DNA of 64,000 nt, from assembly GCF_000454545.1 (NCBI RefSeq), contig NZ_CM002139.1:1294835-1358834 (forward strand). Reading direction: 5' to 3'. Position 1 is the first letter of the stretch. Every line of letters begins with the position of its first letter. Shown here in pieces: positions 56,801 through 64,000 of the stretch. The notes below the pieces were generated by a model. It saw only the letters and a list, made by a program, of their open reading frames with translations, was not told the DNA's origin and did no database searches. The position numbers were made by a program, and so were the translations under genes. The stretch comes from Xanthomonas cassavae CFBP 4642 (GTDB lineage: Bacteria; Pseudomonadota; Gammaproteobacteria; Xanthomonadales; Xanthomonadaceae).

Positions 56801-57859
56801 GCCGATCTGGTCGAGCGCCACGCATTGACCGAGTGTGCGCAACGTATTGCACGCCCTACCGGCACGCCGCGCATCCGCGTGAGCGGGCAGGGCCGGGTGC
56901 TGGCCGAATGGCGTTGGGACGCACTGTTCGATGCCTGGTGGTCGGTCACCCACGCCATGCAGAAGCTGCGCGACAACCCTGACAGCGCCGACGAAGAGCG
57001 CGCGCTGGCGCGGGATTTCCAGGCGCCCGGCCTGCGGCCGAAGCTGGTGTTCAACCCGTCCGAAGACGTGGCTGCGCCCTTCGTGGCCACCGGTGCGCGG
57101 CCCAAGGTGGCAATCCTGCGCGAGCAGGGCGTCAACGGGCAGATCGAGATGGCCTACAACTTCGAACGCGCCGGCTTCCGTGCGTTCGACGTGCACATGA
57201 GCGACCTGATCGCCGGGCGCGTGGATCTGGCGCAGTTCGCCGGCTTCGCGGCCTGCGGCGGCTTCAGCTACGGCGACGTGCTGGGAGCCGGCCGCGGCTG
57301 GGCCACCTCGATCCTGGAGCGTTCGGCCTTGCGCGATGCGTTCGCCGCGTTCTTTGCGCGCAGCGATACGTTTGCGCTGGGCGTGTGCAATGGCTGCCAG
57401 ATGCTCAGCCAGCTCAAGGACATCATTCCCGGCGCCGAGCACTGGCCGCGCTTTTTGCGCAACCGCAGCGAACAGTTCGAAGCGCGCACTGCGTTGCTAG
57501 AAGTGGTGGAGTCGCCGTCGATCTTCCTGCGCGGCATGGCCGGTTCGCGGATCCCGGTCGCGGTGGCACATGGCGAAGGCCGTGCGGAGTTCGAGACCGC
57601 CGTGGACCAGGCGGCTGCACGGGTGGCGCTGCGTTTCATCGACGGCAACGGCGCGGTGGCATCGCAGTACCCGCTCAATCCGAACGGCTCGCCGGACGGC
57701 GTCACCGGCCTGACCAGTACCGAGGGCCGCGCCACCATCCTGATGCCGCATCCCGAGCGCACCCCGCGCACGGTGAACCTGAGTTGGCATCCGGCGGAAT
57801 GGGGCGAGGAGTCGCCCTGGCTGCGGATGTTCCGCAACGCGCGCGTCTGGTGCGGTTGA
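53807..57859 (+). CDS. purL: Phosphoribosylformylglycinamidine synthase (with two in-frame repeat insertions)
   Basis: A 1350-residue enzyme that makes FGAM from FGAR, ATP and glutamine in purine synthesis. The N-terminal PurS-like domain, tandem AIRS-type ATP domains ([67 protein letters not shown]) and C-terminal glutaminase ([11 protein letters not shown], catalytic Cys; [10 protein letters not shown], His and Glu) are all present. It is about 55 residues longer than the usual 1295. Two low-complexity stretches near residues 583-621 and 812-842 coincide with dispersed DNA repeats. The frame is preserved, so the enzyme is probably active. Confidence 0.97.
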   Translation: MMVLEGASALSPFRRARLETRLQTLVPALRISGAWHVYFIRAEAGQSPDQATLQRILQAAADPAPRAEDASSRYVVPRLGTLSPWSSKATELVRGAGQPIQRVERGTRIDLAGWPEDPAVQAAVARLLHDPMTQSLLGSTAAGEALFSVPDPGQLQRVPLDALEQANRDLGLALAQDEIDYLRERFAALGRDPADVELMMFAQANSEHCRHKIFNASWTIDGKPQERSLFRMIKHTHQQTPQHTLSAYSDNAAVVEGVPAARYRPDPASGQYRSEAVLPSAFAIKVETHNHPTAIAPFPGAATGAGGEIRDEGATGRGGKPKAGLTGFSVSHLRIPTLPQPWEAPRALNTRMAPALDIMLDGPLGGAAFNNEFGRPNLLGYFRSFELAEGPGLTRGYDKPIMLAGGLGAIDRNQVEKLRLQPGDAVIVLGGPAMLIGLGGGAASSVAAGDSAEALDFASVQRENPEMERRCQEVIDRCVALGTDNPIRWFHDVGAGGLSNAIPELLHDSGVGGIIDLGRVLSDDPSLSPLELWCNESQERYVLGVPQARLEEFAAICARERCPFAAVGVATEEERLVVGYGVFDSGIGDSGFEIRNGALSDAESAPASNQSPIPTPESQIPIDLPMDVLFGKAPKMHRDAVHPAAPQWPALQTAGLDLQQAGLRVLAHPTVASKSFLVTIGDRSVGGLTAREQMIGPWQLPLADCAITLAGFETFEGEAMSIGERAPLALLNAAASARMAVGEAITNLCAAPVQTLASIKLSANWMAAAGHAGEDALLYDAVRAVGMELCPALELSIPVGKDSLSMQAQWVEAGIRDSAFGIGETPETSAVANPQSPISNPIAHKSVSPVSLIISAFAPVSDVRTQLTPLLRNDEESELWLIGLGGGKQRLGGSVLAQVYADASALPAFGGEVPDLDDAQRLRSFFELIRDARDSGLLLAYHDRSDGGAFAALCEMAFASRQGLDITLDAWGDDAFRSLFNEELGAVVQIASEDRAAFADLVERHALTECAQRIARPTGTPRIRVSGQGRVLAEWRWDALFDAWWSVTHAMQKLRDNPDSADEERALARDFQAPGLRPKLVFNPSEDVAAPFVATGARPKVAILREQGVNGQIEMAYNFERAGFRAFDVHMSDLIAGRVDLAQFAGFAACGGFSYGDVLGAGRGWATSILERSALRDAFAAFFARSDTFALGVCNGCQMLSQLKDIIPGAEHWPRFLRNRSEQFEARTALLEVVESPSIFLRGMAGSRIPVAVAHGEGRAEFETAVDQAAARVALRFIDGNGAVASQYPLNPNGSPDGVTGLTSTEGRATILMPHPERTPRTVNLSWHPAEWGEESPWLRMFRNARVWCG
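55555..55669 (+). repeat. Dispersed repeat inside purL (copy 1)
   Basis: The left arm GGGATTGGAGATTCGGGATT and right arm CCCAATCCCGACTCCCGAATCC are complementary and flank about 40 bases. The repeat is read in frame as [11 protein letters not shown] to ESQIPI, a Ser/Pro/Asp-rich segment not expected in FGAM synthase. Exact borders are by eye. Confidence 0.8.
56243..56330 (+). repeat. Dispersed repeat inside purL (copy 2)
   Basis: Left arm GGGATTCGGGATTCGGCATT and right arm CCCCAATCTCCAATCTCC, with the same arm families as copy 1 in a shorter unit. Read in frame as [17 protein letters not shown] to [10 protein letters not shown]. It lies between the catalytic ATP motifs and ISAFAPV. Confidence 0.8.
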
Positions 57860-57993
57860 GCTGGATGCGCAGGGGCCGCATGCGCCGAGTGCGCCATGCG
57901 GGGTCCTGCTGGCGGCCGTGTGCAGCGATGCGCATGGCCGTTTGCGTCTGATGCATGGCATGCACGTGGCGGGAAGCACGCCCGGAACAGTCA

Positions 57994-58001
57994 TAAGGTT
58001 T
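57994..58001. repeat. Left target-site duplication of the IS
   Basis: TAAGGTTT directly before the left inverted repeat, matched exactly by the right copy at 59073-59080. Confidence 0.95.
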
Positions 58002-59072
58002 CCTGATTAGCCCCATCCCTCAGCCATGGAAGTTGCTTGCCATACGCAAAACGCGTTCTGGGCAAGGTGTGCAGCGCAGCAGCGCCGTCGCCAGCCGCGG
58101 CAGCATCTGTTTCAGATCGAATCGGCGGTTGAAGCGATAGGCCGCCTCGGCCAGGTAGCGCCTTGCATACTTGGCCTGGCCCACCGCATGGTAGGTCCCG
58201 CTGATGGCGCGTTTGATATTGCCCAGCACCACATTCAACCAACGCGCTCCCTGGACGTCGGTTGCAGCACGACCGCCGCCGGTATCGAGGGTGGTGTGGG
58301 CATGCCCGGCCTCCTCCAGACGGCGAAAGCACGCCAGGCCGTCGCTATAGACTTCACACTCCGGTTCCAGACGGCGCGCGATCCAGTCCTTCAGCGAGGC
58401 GTTGTCGAAGGCCTTCACCGGCTCGATCACCGCAAAGCTAGGATGTTCATTGTTCTGGTCCACTTGCACCGCGATCACGAACGGCTGTTTGTTCTCCGAG
58501 CCTCGTCCGCGCTTGCCTCCGCTGCGTTCGCCGCCAAGGTAGGCGTCGTCGATCTGCACAAACCCCTTGAGTTTTCGTGGCTCTTCGCGCTCGGTCATCG
58601 CCTGCATGATCTTGTGCTTCATGCGCCAGGCCGCCTTGTAGGTCACTCCAAGATGCCGCTTCAACTCCAGGGCTGCCAGGTTGGTCTTGCTGGATGTCAG
58701 CAGGTACATCGCCTGCATCCACAGGCGCAAAGACAGCTTGCTGGATTGCAACAGCGTGCCGGCACGCAAGGTGGTTTGATGCCGGCACGCCCGGCACTGG
58801 TAGTACACCTGATCATCGCGTCGAAAGCGCGAGCGCGCGCGGCCGTCGCACTGCGGGCAGCGAAATCCCTTCGGCCAGCGCCACCGATACAACGCCCGGT
58901 AGCACTTGGCTTCGGTTCCGTAGCGATCCATGAACTCGCTCAGCGACAAGCCTGGCTGAAACTGCACGATGTTGATGCCCATCTCCCACCTGCGTTGTAT
59001 TCACGTGGGACCATTGTCCAACCGACTCGTCGCAAATCCTGCAACTGCCGGCTGAGCGATGGGGCTAATCAG
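58002..59072 (-). mobile_element. IS1595-family (ISXo2-like) insertion sequence, complete
   Basis: A 1071-base element with a perfect 16-base terminal inverted repeat (CCTGATTAGCCCCATC at 58002-58017 and its complement at 59057-59072). The element is flanked by an 8-base target duplication, TAAGGTTT. It carries one intact transposase gene. Perfect ends and duplication indicate a recent and potentially active insertion. The 8-base duplication fits the IS1595 family. Confidence 0.95.
58020..58982 (-). CDS. IS1595-family transposase (ISXO2-like)
   Basis: A 320-residue transposase. The N-terminal zinc ribbon has FRCPQCDGRARSRF and YQCRACRHQTTLRAGT (two Cys-x2-Cys pairs). The catalytic DDE-type core has FVQIDDAYLGGERSGGKRGRG, EVYSDGLACF and later NIKRAISGTYHAVGQAKYARRYL, the Asn/Lys form (DDNK) seen in ISXO2-like enzymes. 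The frame is intact. Transcription is opposite to purL and to the adhesin genes. It lies wholly inside the element's inverted repeats. Confidence 0.95.
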   Translation of the reverse strand: MGINIVQFQPGLSLSEFMDRYGTEAKCYRALYRWRWPKGFRCPQCDGRARSRFRRDDQVYYQCRACRHQTTLRAGTLLQSSKLSLRLWMQAMYLLTSSKTNLAALELKRHLGVTYKAAWRMKHKIMQAMTEREEPRKLKGFVQIDDAYLGGERSGGKRGRGSENKQPFVIAVQVDQNNEHPSFAVIEPVKAFDNASLKDWIARRLEPECEVYSDGLACFRRLEEAGHAHTTLDTGGGRAATDVQGARWLNVVLGNIKRAISGTYHAVGQAKYARRYLAEAAYRFNRRFDLKQMLPRLATALLRCTPCPERVLRMASNFHG

Positions 59073-59080
59073 GTAAGGTT
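59073..59080. repeat. Right target-site duplication of the IS
   Basis: TAAGGTTT directly after the right inverted repeat. Confidence 0.95.
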
Positions 59081-59356
59081 TACGTCGGGTGACTATGAAA
59101 AAATAATGGTTATCTGGTGCGTCGGTCCTTTTTCAATCTGTGTGACATGGTTCGCTTCTGGCCATTCGAATTTCAATAAATTCATTGCGCGTTACATATC
59201 TGTACACGTCGCACTACTGCTAACACGCACGATTGTTGTTTTCGCCGGCGAATTAGGGTGAACGGGGTGGCTGCGCTCGATAAAGCCTCAGGGGATGCTG
59301 CGCAACAGTGGCGCACGATGGTCGGTTTTCATGCGCCTGACCATAATGGGGAGTGA
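59081..59356. other. AT-richer stretch between IS and decayed adhesin
   Basis: About 275 bases with lower GC than the window average, beginning where the IS interrupts. A possible tiny frame from about 59105 would encode some 50 hydrophobic residues, without clear support. No operator or terminator seen. Confidence 0.4.
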
Positions 59357-60521
59357 GTGGTGAATGAAAGCATCAGGCATGCCGAAGGGAATTCTCCCTC
59401 TGGTACAGCCAGGCGTGACCGGATTATCTCGACTGTTCAGTACTGGGCGGGAGCGCAGGCAGGCAGCGGGCTGGCGATTGCCATCTGCATCTTCGCGCCG
59501 CATGCCGTGGCCTGGGCGGCTCTGCATCGACGATGGGCGACGGCAGCGTGTCGATTGGCCAGCAGAGCGTCACCTACGCCAAGAACAGCGTCGCGTTGGG
59601 TGCGCGGGCTGCGACCTCGTGGTTCAACGGCAACAACACCGCCATCGGTGCGGATGCGCAGACCAATAGGATCGATGCGGTAGCGATCGGCTATGCGGCG
59701 CGCGTGGGCGATTTCGTCGACGATGCCTGGAACCATTCTGGCTCCAGCGCGGTGGCCGTTGGGGCATAGTCGTATGCGGACCGAAGCAATACGGTGTCGG
59801 TGGGCAACGTGCAGGCCGGGTTGACCCGGTAGATCACCAGCGTTGCGGCCGGCACCGTGGCCACCGACGCGGTGAACCTGGCGCAGCTCGATCGCGTTGG
59901 CGCCATTGCTTCGCGTCTGGACAGCCATCTGGCCCTGGCCAAGTCCGATAGCGATGCGCCGGATGCCTGTGCCGAAGGCAGTGCCATCGGACATAGCGCA
60001 ATCCCGCCGCCACGCGCAGTGCATCGACGTCGATCAACAGCATCACGGTGGCGGCTGCCGGCAACAGCGCAGCCGATGTGGCCGATACATCGCCGTGGCG
60101 GCCATCGGTGCGATCGGGGCTTTGGCCTTCTACAGCAATGTCGGCGCGCAGATCGATCTTGCCGGGCCCGGCGGCGGCGCCAGCCTGACCCAGGGCGGTA
60201 CTGCGGTGCCGAGCTTCATCAAGCGTTGGCGGAGGCGGCCAGTCGTCGCTGTATGCGGGCCTGGAGCGCGAGCCCTGCGCCACCGACAACGACGGTGCTT
60301 CCACCTGCGTAGGCACCAGCCAGGCGGTGCGCTTCACCGCCCCGCGTGCCGGCACCTACATCGTCAAATTGCTGGGGCCGCGCTTCAGCGGGGTGAGCGT
60401 GATGGCGCGTCAACGATCCGCCACCGCGCGCGGAGACCGGCGCAACGCCGGTTCTTTGGCGCGCGTCTTACCCCACGGGTCGGGATCGCATAGGCGAGGC
60501 CGGAGGTTGACCGGTCGTTGA
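59357..60521 (+). pseudogene. Decayed YadA-like trimeric adhesin (Hep/Hag repeats)
   Basis: Seen: short beta-roll repeats NSVALGARAATSWFNGNNTAIGADAQTN and IDAVAIGYAARVGD, then SNTVSVGN and VATDAVNLAQLD (shown in parts). These are the YadA head repeat and the neck sequence just before the stalk. The frame is broken by stops at 59767 and 59830 and by several frameshifts. The 3' part (VGGGGQSSLYAGLE, VRFTAPRAGTYIVKLLG) is in another frame and is not a YadA anchor, so the remnant may be chimeric. A terminator closes it. Confidence 0.75.
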
Positions 60522-60541
60522 CCTGTGGTTTTGCGCAACCA

Positions 60542-60575
60542 AGCCTGCTGGCGTCATGCCAGCGGGCTTTTTTTG
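60542..60575 (+). terminator. Rho-independent terminator after adhesin pseudogene
   Basis: AGCCTGCTGGC and GCCAGCGGGCT form an imperfect stem around GTCAT, followed by seven Ts. Confidence 0.85.
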
Positions 60576-60930
60576 TCCCTGACAGGCGCGGCCATTCAGT
60601 CTGCAAATGTCTCTAAGGACATGATCTAGGTCGCTGTTTTCCAAATATTTATCAAAAAAATAATAAAAGCAAGCAGAAGTGTGACAAAAAACACGCTTAT
60701 CTTCGCTTTCTGTCAAAAACTTGACGCCCGATTTGGCGGCTGTTAACACTTTGCGCAGTTCTATGGTTGGGTAGCGTTCATTTTTTGACTATCCAGGGTG
60801 CAGGCATTCGCCGCGCACCGCCGATCGGCCCATAGCGCCAACAACCACGGGGAATCGCCTGGCTCGCAGGGCCATTCGATGGTGGGGGTTCGACAAAAAC
60901 CAGTCCCAACAACTCAGGAGTCGTGCGTCG
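60576..60930. other. AT-rich regulatory region upstream of adhesin gene
   Basis: About 350 bases with a strongly AT-rich block at 60625-60720, rich in A and T runs and unusual for this genome. This is typical of H-NS-family (Xanthomonas XrvA-like) binding. The promoter listed next lies at its right end. No convincing gene. Confidence 0.55.
60721..60749 (+). promoter_or_regulatory. Candidate sigma-70-type promoter of adhesin
   Basis: TTGACG (60721-60726) and TAACAC (60744-60749) are 17 bases apart, 180 bases before the adhesin start. Both match the consensus loosely. Confidence 0.45.
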
Positions 60931-63900
60931 ATGAATCGGATTTATCGCAAGGTCTGGAATAAATCGTTGGGTGTGTGGACCGTGGCCTCGGAATTAGCCA
61001 GCGGCGACAGCCCTGGAGCAGCAGCGCAGGCCTCGCTCATCGACCGCCGGCAGAGCCTGGCACTGGCCGCCGCGATCGCCTTGGCGCTGGGTAGCGCCGG
61101 CTTCGTCACCCCTCTGCCCGCAAGCGCGCAATCGGTCGAAGTCGGCCGCGGTGCGTGGGCACCTGCCGCCAAGGCCACCGCCATCGGTGCTGGCAGCCAT
61201 GCCGGTGCGACCGGTGCAGTGGCTACCGGCGCTGACAGCAGCGCCAGCGGTGTGAACAGCAGCGCGATCGGGCGCCAGACCAATGCCATCGGCGAAAACG
61301 CCGTGGCGATCGGCTACAACAGTTTCGTGCGCCAGGCTGGTGAAAACGGCGTGGCGCTGGGCGCCAATGCCGGCGTCACCGGTGCCAATTCGGTCGCGCT
61401 GGGCGCAGGCTCGCGCACGCACGAAGACGACGTGGTGTCGGTGGGCAGCGGCAATGGCCGCGGTGGCCCGGCTACGCGTCGCATCACCAACGTCACCGCC
61501 GGCGTCAACGCCACCGATGCGGTGAATGTTGCGCAGTTGCAGGACGTGGCCGATGTGGCCGAAGACACCGCCACGTTCTTCAAGGCAACCCCGGGCGAAG
61601 ACAGCGTGGGTGCCTACGTCGAGGGCGACAGCGCACTGGCTGCCGGCGATGCCGCCAACGCGGTGGGCTCGGCGACAACGGCGCTGGGCACCGGTGCCAA
61701 TGCAGTGGCCAACAACGCCACGGCGGTGGGCGCCAATGCGCTCGCCTCCGGGCAGAACAGCGCGGCATTCGGCCACAACGCACAGGCTAACGGCCCGGCG
61801 AGCGTGGCTGTCGGCGGGGCCGCAGTGAACGCAGACGGCGAGCCGCTGATCACCAACGGCGGCGTACCGGTCACCACCGGCGCGACCAGCGCCGGGGTCG
61901 GCGGCACCGCGGTCGGCGCCAGTGCCAATGCAGACGGCTTTGCGGCCTCGTCGTTCGGCGTTGGCGCCTATGCCGCCGGCGCGCAGTCCTCCGCGTTCGG
62001 TGCGGTGGCCAACGCCGCTGGCGATTACGCCACCGCCGTGGGCACCCAGACCAGCGCCAGTGGCACCAGCAGCACCGCCGTGGGCGGCCCGGTGGATCTG
62101 ATTCCGGGCCTGGGCTTCTTCGTGCAGACTCAGGCCAGTGGCGACGCGTCGACGGCGCTGGGCGCCGGTGCCATCGCCTCGGGCACCTACACCACCGCCG
62201 TGGGCACGCTGAGCGAAGCCTCCGGCAGCGAAGCCACTGCAGTGGGGTACTTCGCCTACGCGCCTGGCGAGGGCGCCACCGCCGTTGGCCCGGAATCCTG
62301 GGCCAGCGGCGAACTGAGCACCGCGCTGGGCTACTACAGCACCGCACGTGGCGTCAACTCGGTGGCCTTGGGTGCCAATTCGGTCGCCACACGTGCCGAC
62401 ACCGTGTCGGTGGGCGCTGCCGGCGCAGAACGTCAGATCACCAACGTCGCTGCCGGCACCGAAGGCACCGATGCGGTGAACCTGGATCAGCTCACCGCCG
62501 TTTCCGATGTGGCCTCGGCCACCGCGCGCGGCTTCGTGGCAACCGGTGACGGCAGCGCGCTGGCCGAAGGCACCGACAGCGTCGCTGCCGGTTCCAACGC
62601 ATCGGCGCTGAGCGACTACAGCACCGCGCTGGGCTCGAGCAGCCTGGCATCGGACGTCAACACCACCGCAGTCGGCAGTGGTGCGGTGGCCAATTTCAAC
62701 AATGCCACGGCAGTGGGTTTCAACAGCATTGCCAGCGACCGTTACGCCACTGCGCTGGGCGCGGATAGCACTGCGTCGGGCTTCTATGGCACGGCAGTGG
62801 GCAGCACCAGCGTGGCCGAAGGCGACGGCGCCACCGCGATCGGTTTTGAAAGCATCGGCAACGGCCTGGAATCCACCGCGCTCGGCTTCGCCAGCGTGGC
62901 GTGGGGCGATACCAGCACCTCGGTCGGTGCGGAAAGCACCGCCTACGGCGATGACAGTTCGGCACTCGGTTTTGGCGCCAGCGCCGGTGGAACCGGCGCG
63001 GTATCCGTTGGCGCACGCAGTGGTGCCGTGGGTGATGGCGCGATTGCCGTCGGCTCCGGCAGCAATGCATCGGGCGATGGCAGTATCGCGATCGGCACCG
63101 ACGCGTCGGTGGCAGATGCGCAGAGCGTCGCGCTTGGCAATGCCGCATCCGCGACCGCCGACAACAGCGTTGCGCTGGGTGCCAACGCGGTTGCCGATCG
63201 CGCCAACACGGTGTCGGTGGGTACGGTCGGTGGCGAGCGCCAGATCACCAATGTCGCTGCCGGTACCGAAGGCACCGATGCGGTCAATCTGGATCAGCTC
63301 AATGCTGTAGCCGGCGCCGCCGAAACCACCGCACGTCTGTATGCCGGCACCGGTGAAGGCACCGCGCTGGCGCAGGGCGAAGATGCCACTGCCGCCGGCT
63401 CGGATGCCACCGCAGACGGCGATTACAGCAGCGCCTTCGGTGCCAGCAGCCAGGCCACCGCCATCGGCGCCGTGGCCATCGGCAGCGGCGCCAGCGCCAC
63501 CGCGCAATACGCCAATGCCGCCGGCTACAACGCGGCGGCCAGCGGCTTCGGCAGCGTCTCCAATGGCGCCTTCAGCCAGGCCAGTGGCGACTACGCCGTG
63601 GCCGTGGGGGGCGAGAGCGAAGCGGCCGGCGCGCAGAGCACTGCGCTCGGCGCAGCGGCAGGCGCCTATGGCGATGGGGCGTTGGCGGTCGGTGCGTTGA
63701 GCGAGGCGCAGGGCAGCGAATCCACCGCGATGGGGTATTTCGCCAGTGCGAGCGGCGAATCGGCCACCGCCGTGGGCGCGGAGAGCGTCGCCAATGGCAC
63801 CAGCGCCGCAGCCTTCGGCTTCGGTGCCGAAGCCATGTCCAACTACTCCACCGCCTTGGGTGGGTATTCCACCGCGAGTGGCTTCAACAGCACCGCGCTG

Positions 63901-64000
63901 GGGAATTTCAGCACCGCCAGCGGTTCGAACACGGTGGCCGTGGGTAGCGATGCCACCGCCACGGGCGCCTACAGCATCGCCGCGGGCCAGGGCAGTGTGG
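60931..64000 (+). CDS. YadA-like trimeric autotransporter adhesin (3' partial, XadA-like)
   Basis: The frame stays open from ATG 60931 for 1023 codons to the window edge. Residues 1-24 (MNRIYRKVWNKSLGVWTVAS) are the extended signal peptide region (ESPR) typical of large autotransporters; a classical signal peptide ends near PASAQ at about residue 68. The mature part consists of YadA head repeats of 13-15 residues (VALGANA, AVGANALASGQN, TALGSSSLASD). Neck-type motifs ITNV.AG...TDAVN..QL are at 61483, 62437 and 63244. The membrane anchor lies beyond the window. AGGAG at 60916-60920 supports the start. It mediates surface attachment. Confidence 0.9.
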   Translation, partial: MNRIYRKVWNKSLGVWTVASELASGDSPGAAAQASLIDRRQSLALAAAIALALGSAGFVTPLPASAQSVEVGRGAWAPAAKATAIGAGSHAGATGAVATGADSSASGVNSSAIGRQTNAIGENAVAIGYNSFVRQAGENGVALGANAGVTGANSVALGAGSRTHEDDVVSVGSGNGRGGPATRRITNVTAGVNATDAVNVAQLQDVADVAEDTATFFKATPGEDSVGAYVEGDSALAAGDAANAVGSATTALGTGANAVANNATAVGANALASGQNSAAFGHNAQANGPASVAVGGAAVNADGEPLITNGGVPVTTGATSAGVGGTAVGASANADGFAASSFGVGAYAAGAQSSAFGAVANAAGDYATAVGTQTSASGTSSTAVGGPVDLIPGLGFFVQTQASGDASTALGAGAIASGTYTTAVGTLSEASGSEATAVGYFAYAPGEGATAVGPESWASGELSTALGYYSTARGVNSVALGANSVATRADTVSVGAAGAERQITNVAAGTEGTDAVNLDQLTAVSDVASATARGFVATGDGSALAEGTDSVAAGSNASALSDYSTALGSSSLASDVNTTAVGSGAVANFNNATAVGFNSIASDRYATALGADSTASGFYGTAVGSTSVAEGDGATAIGFESIGNGLESTALGFASVAWGDTSTSVGAESTAYGDDSSALGFGASAGGTGAVSVGARSGAVGDGAIAVGSGSNASGDGSIAIGTDASVADAQSVALGNAASATADNSVALGANAVADRANTVSVGTVGGERQITNVAAGTEGTDAVNLDQLNAVAGAAETTARLYAGTGEGTALAQGEDATAAGSDATADGDYSSAFGASSQATAIGAVAIGSGASATAQYANAAGYNAAASGFGSVSNGAFSQASGDYAVAVGGESEAAGAQSTALGAAAGAYGDGALAVGALSEAQGSESTAMGYFASASGESATAVGAESVANGTSAAAFGFGAEAMSNYSTALGGYSTASGFNSTALGNFSTASGSNTVAVGSDATATGAYSIAAGQGSV

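Noticed and set aside
53690..57442. A 1250-residue open frame on the minus strand opposite purL
   Set aside because: It is the antisense shadow of purL: high-GC third positions keep the complement open. Its Arg/His/Gln-rich composition has no motifs, while the plus strand has all FGAM synthase motifs.
60994..63507. An 837-residue minus-strand frame opposite the adhesin
   Set aside because: Gly/Ala/Arg-rich shadow of the repeat region; the plus strand has ESPR, signal peptide and YadA repeats.
61141..64000. CRISPR-like regularly spaced repeats
   Set aside because: The periodicity is codon-level repetition in a coding beta-roll (Ala/Val/Gly/Asn), with no constant repeat or unique spacers.

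Overview
This window is a GC-rich chromosomal segment from a gamma-proteobacterium, most probably a Xanthomonas. The evidence is a complete Xcs-type type II secretion operon in the order C-D-E-F-G-H-I-J-K-L-M-N, next to a nagQ-nagP-nagR-nagB-nagA N-acetylglucosamine locus. There are also large TonB-dependent receptors of the Xanthomonas/Caulobacter type, a YadA-like trimeric adhesin with its own signal-peptide extension, and scattered GGGATTCGGGATT-type repeats. A whole Xcs operon argues for a campestris/citri/euvesicatoria-type lineage. Assignment to species is not possible by eye.

Layout. At 1-14.9 kb there are mixed housekeeping and accessory genes: a DNA methylase joined to a nucleotidyltransferase-like domain (cut by the window edge), two small envelope proteins, short-form 6-phosphogluconate dehydrogenase, a Gfo/Idh oxidoreductase and a BON-domain protein. 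These are followed by a three-gene phosphorelay cassette, folK with a pteridine reductase, a MidA-type methyltransferase, a VanZ-like protein and a prolyl 4-hydroxylase. At 15.0-30.2 kb a beta-helix-like lipoprotein and a TonB-dependent receptor lead into the twelve-gene xcs operon, whose genes mostly overlap by 4 to 17 bases. At 30.5-41.1 kb lies the GlcNAc locus: GntR regulator, FucP-type transporter, LacI regulator, SIS deaminase, NagA, a secreted S41 peptidase, and a TonB-dependent receptor preceded by a near-perfect LacI-type operator. This matches a scheme in which GlcNAc or its oligomers cross the outer membrane through the receptor, enter by NagP and are converted by NagA and NagB-II.

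At 41.5-53.6 kb there are core genes: cca, valS, holC and pepA on the minus strand, with lptF-lptG divergent from pepA. They are followed by a frameshifted small membrane gene, an RDD protein, xerD and a lipoprotein form of DsbC. At 53.8-57.9 kb purL is full length but carries two in-frame copies of the dispersed repeat that is otherwise intergenic here. At 58.0-64.0 kb the region is accessory: a recent IS1595-family (ISXo2-like) insertion with perfect ends and an 8-bp target duplication, a decayed adhesin pseudogene, an AT-rich promoter region, and the first 3 kb of a large YadA-like trimeric autotransporter that runs out of the window.

No rRNA, tRNA or CRISPR array was seen. The points most worth checking are the repeat invasions of purL, the lipoprotein/receptor pair attached to xcs, the methylase-nucleotidyltransferase fusion, the NagR and NagQ sites, and the paired decayed and intact adhesins.
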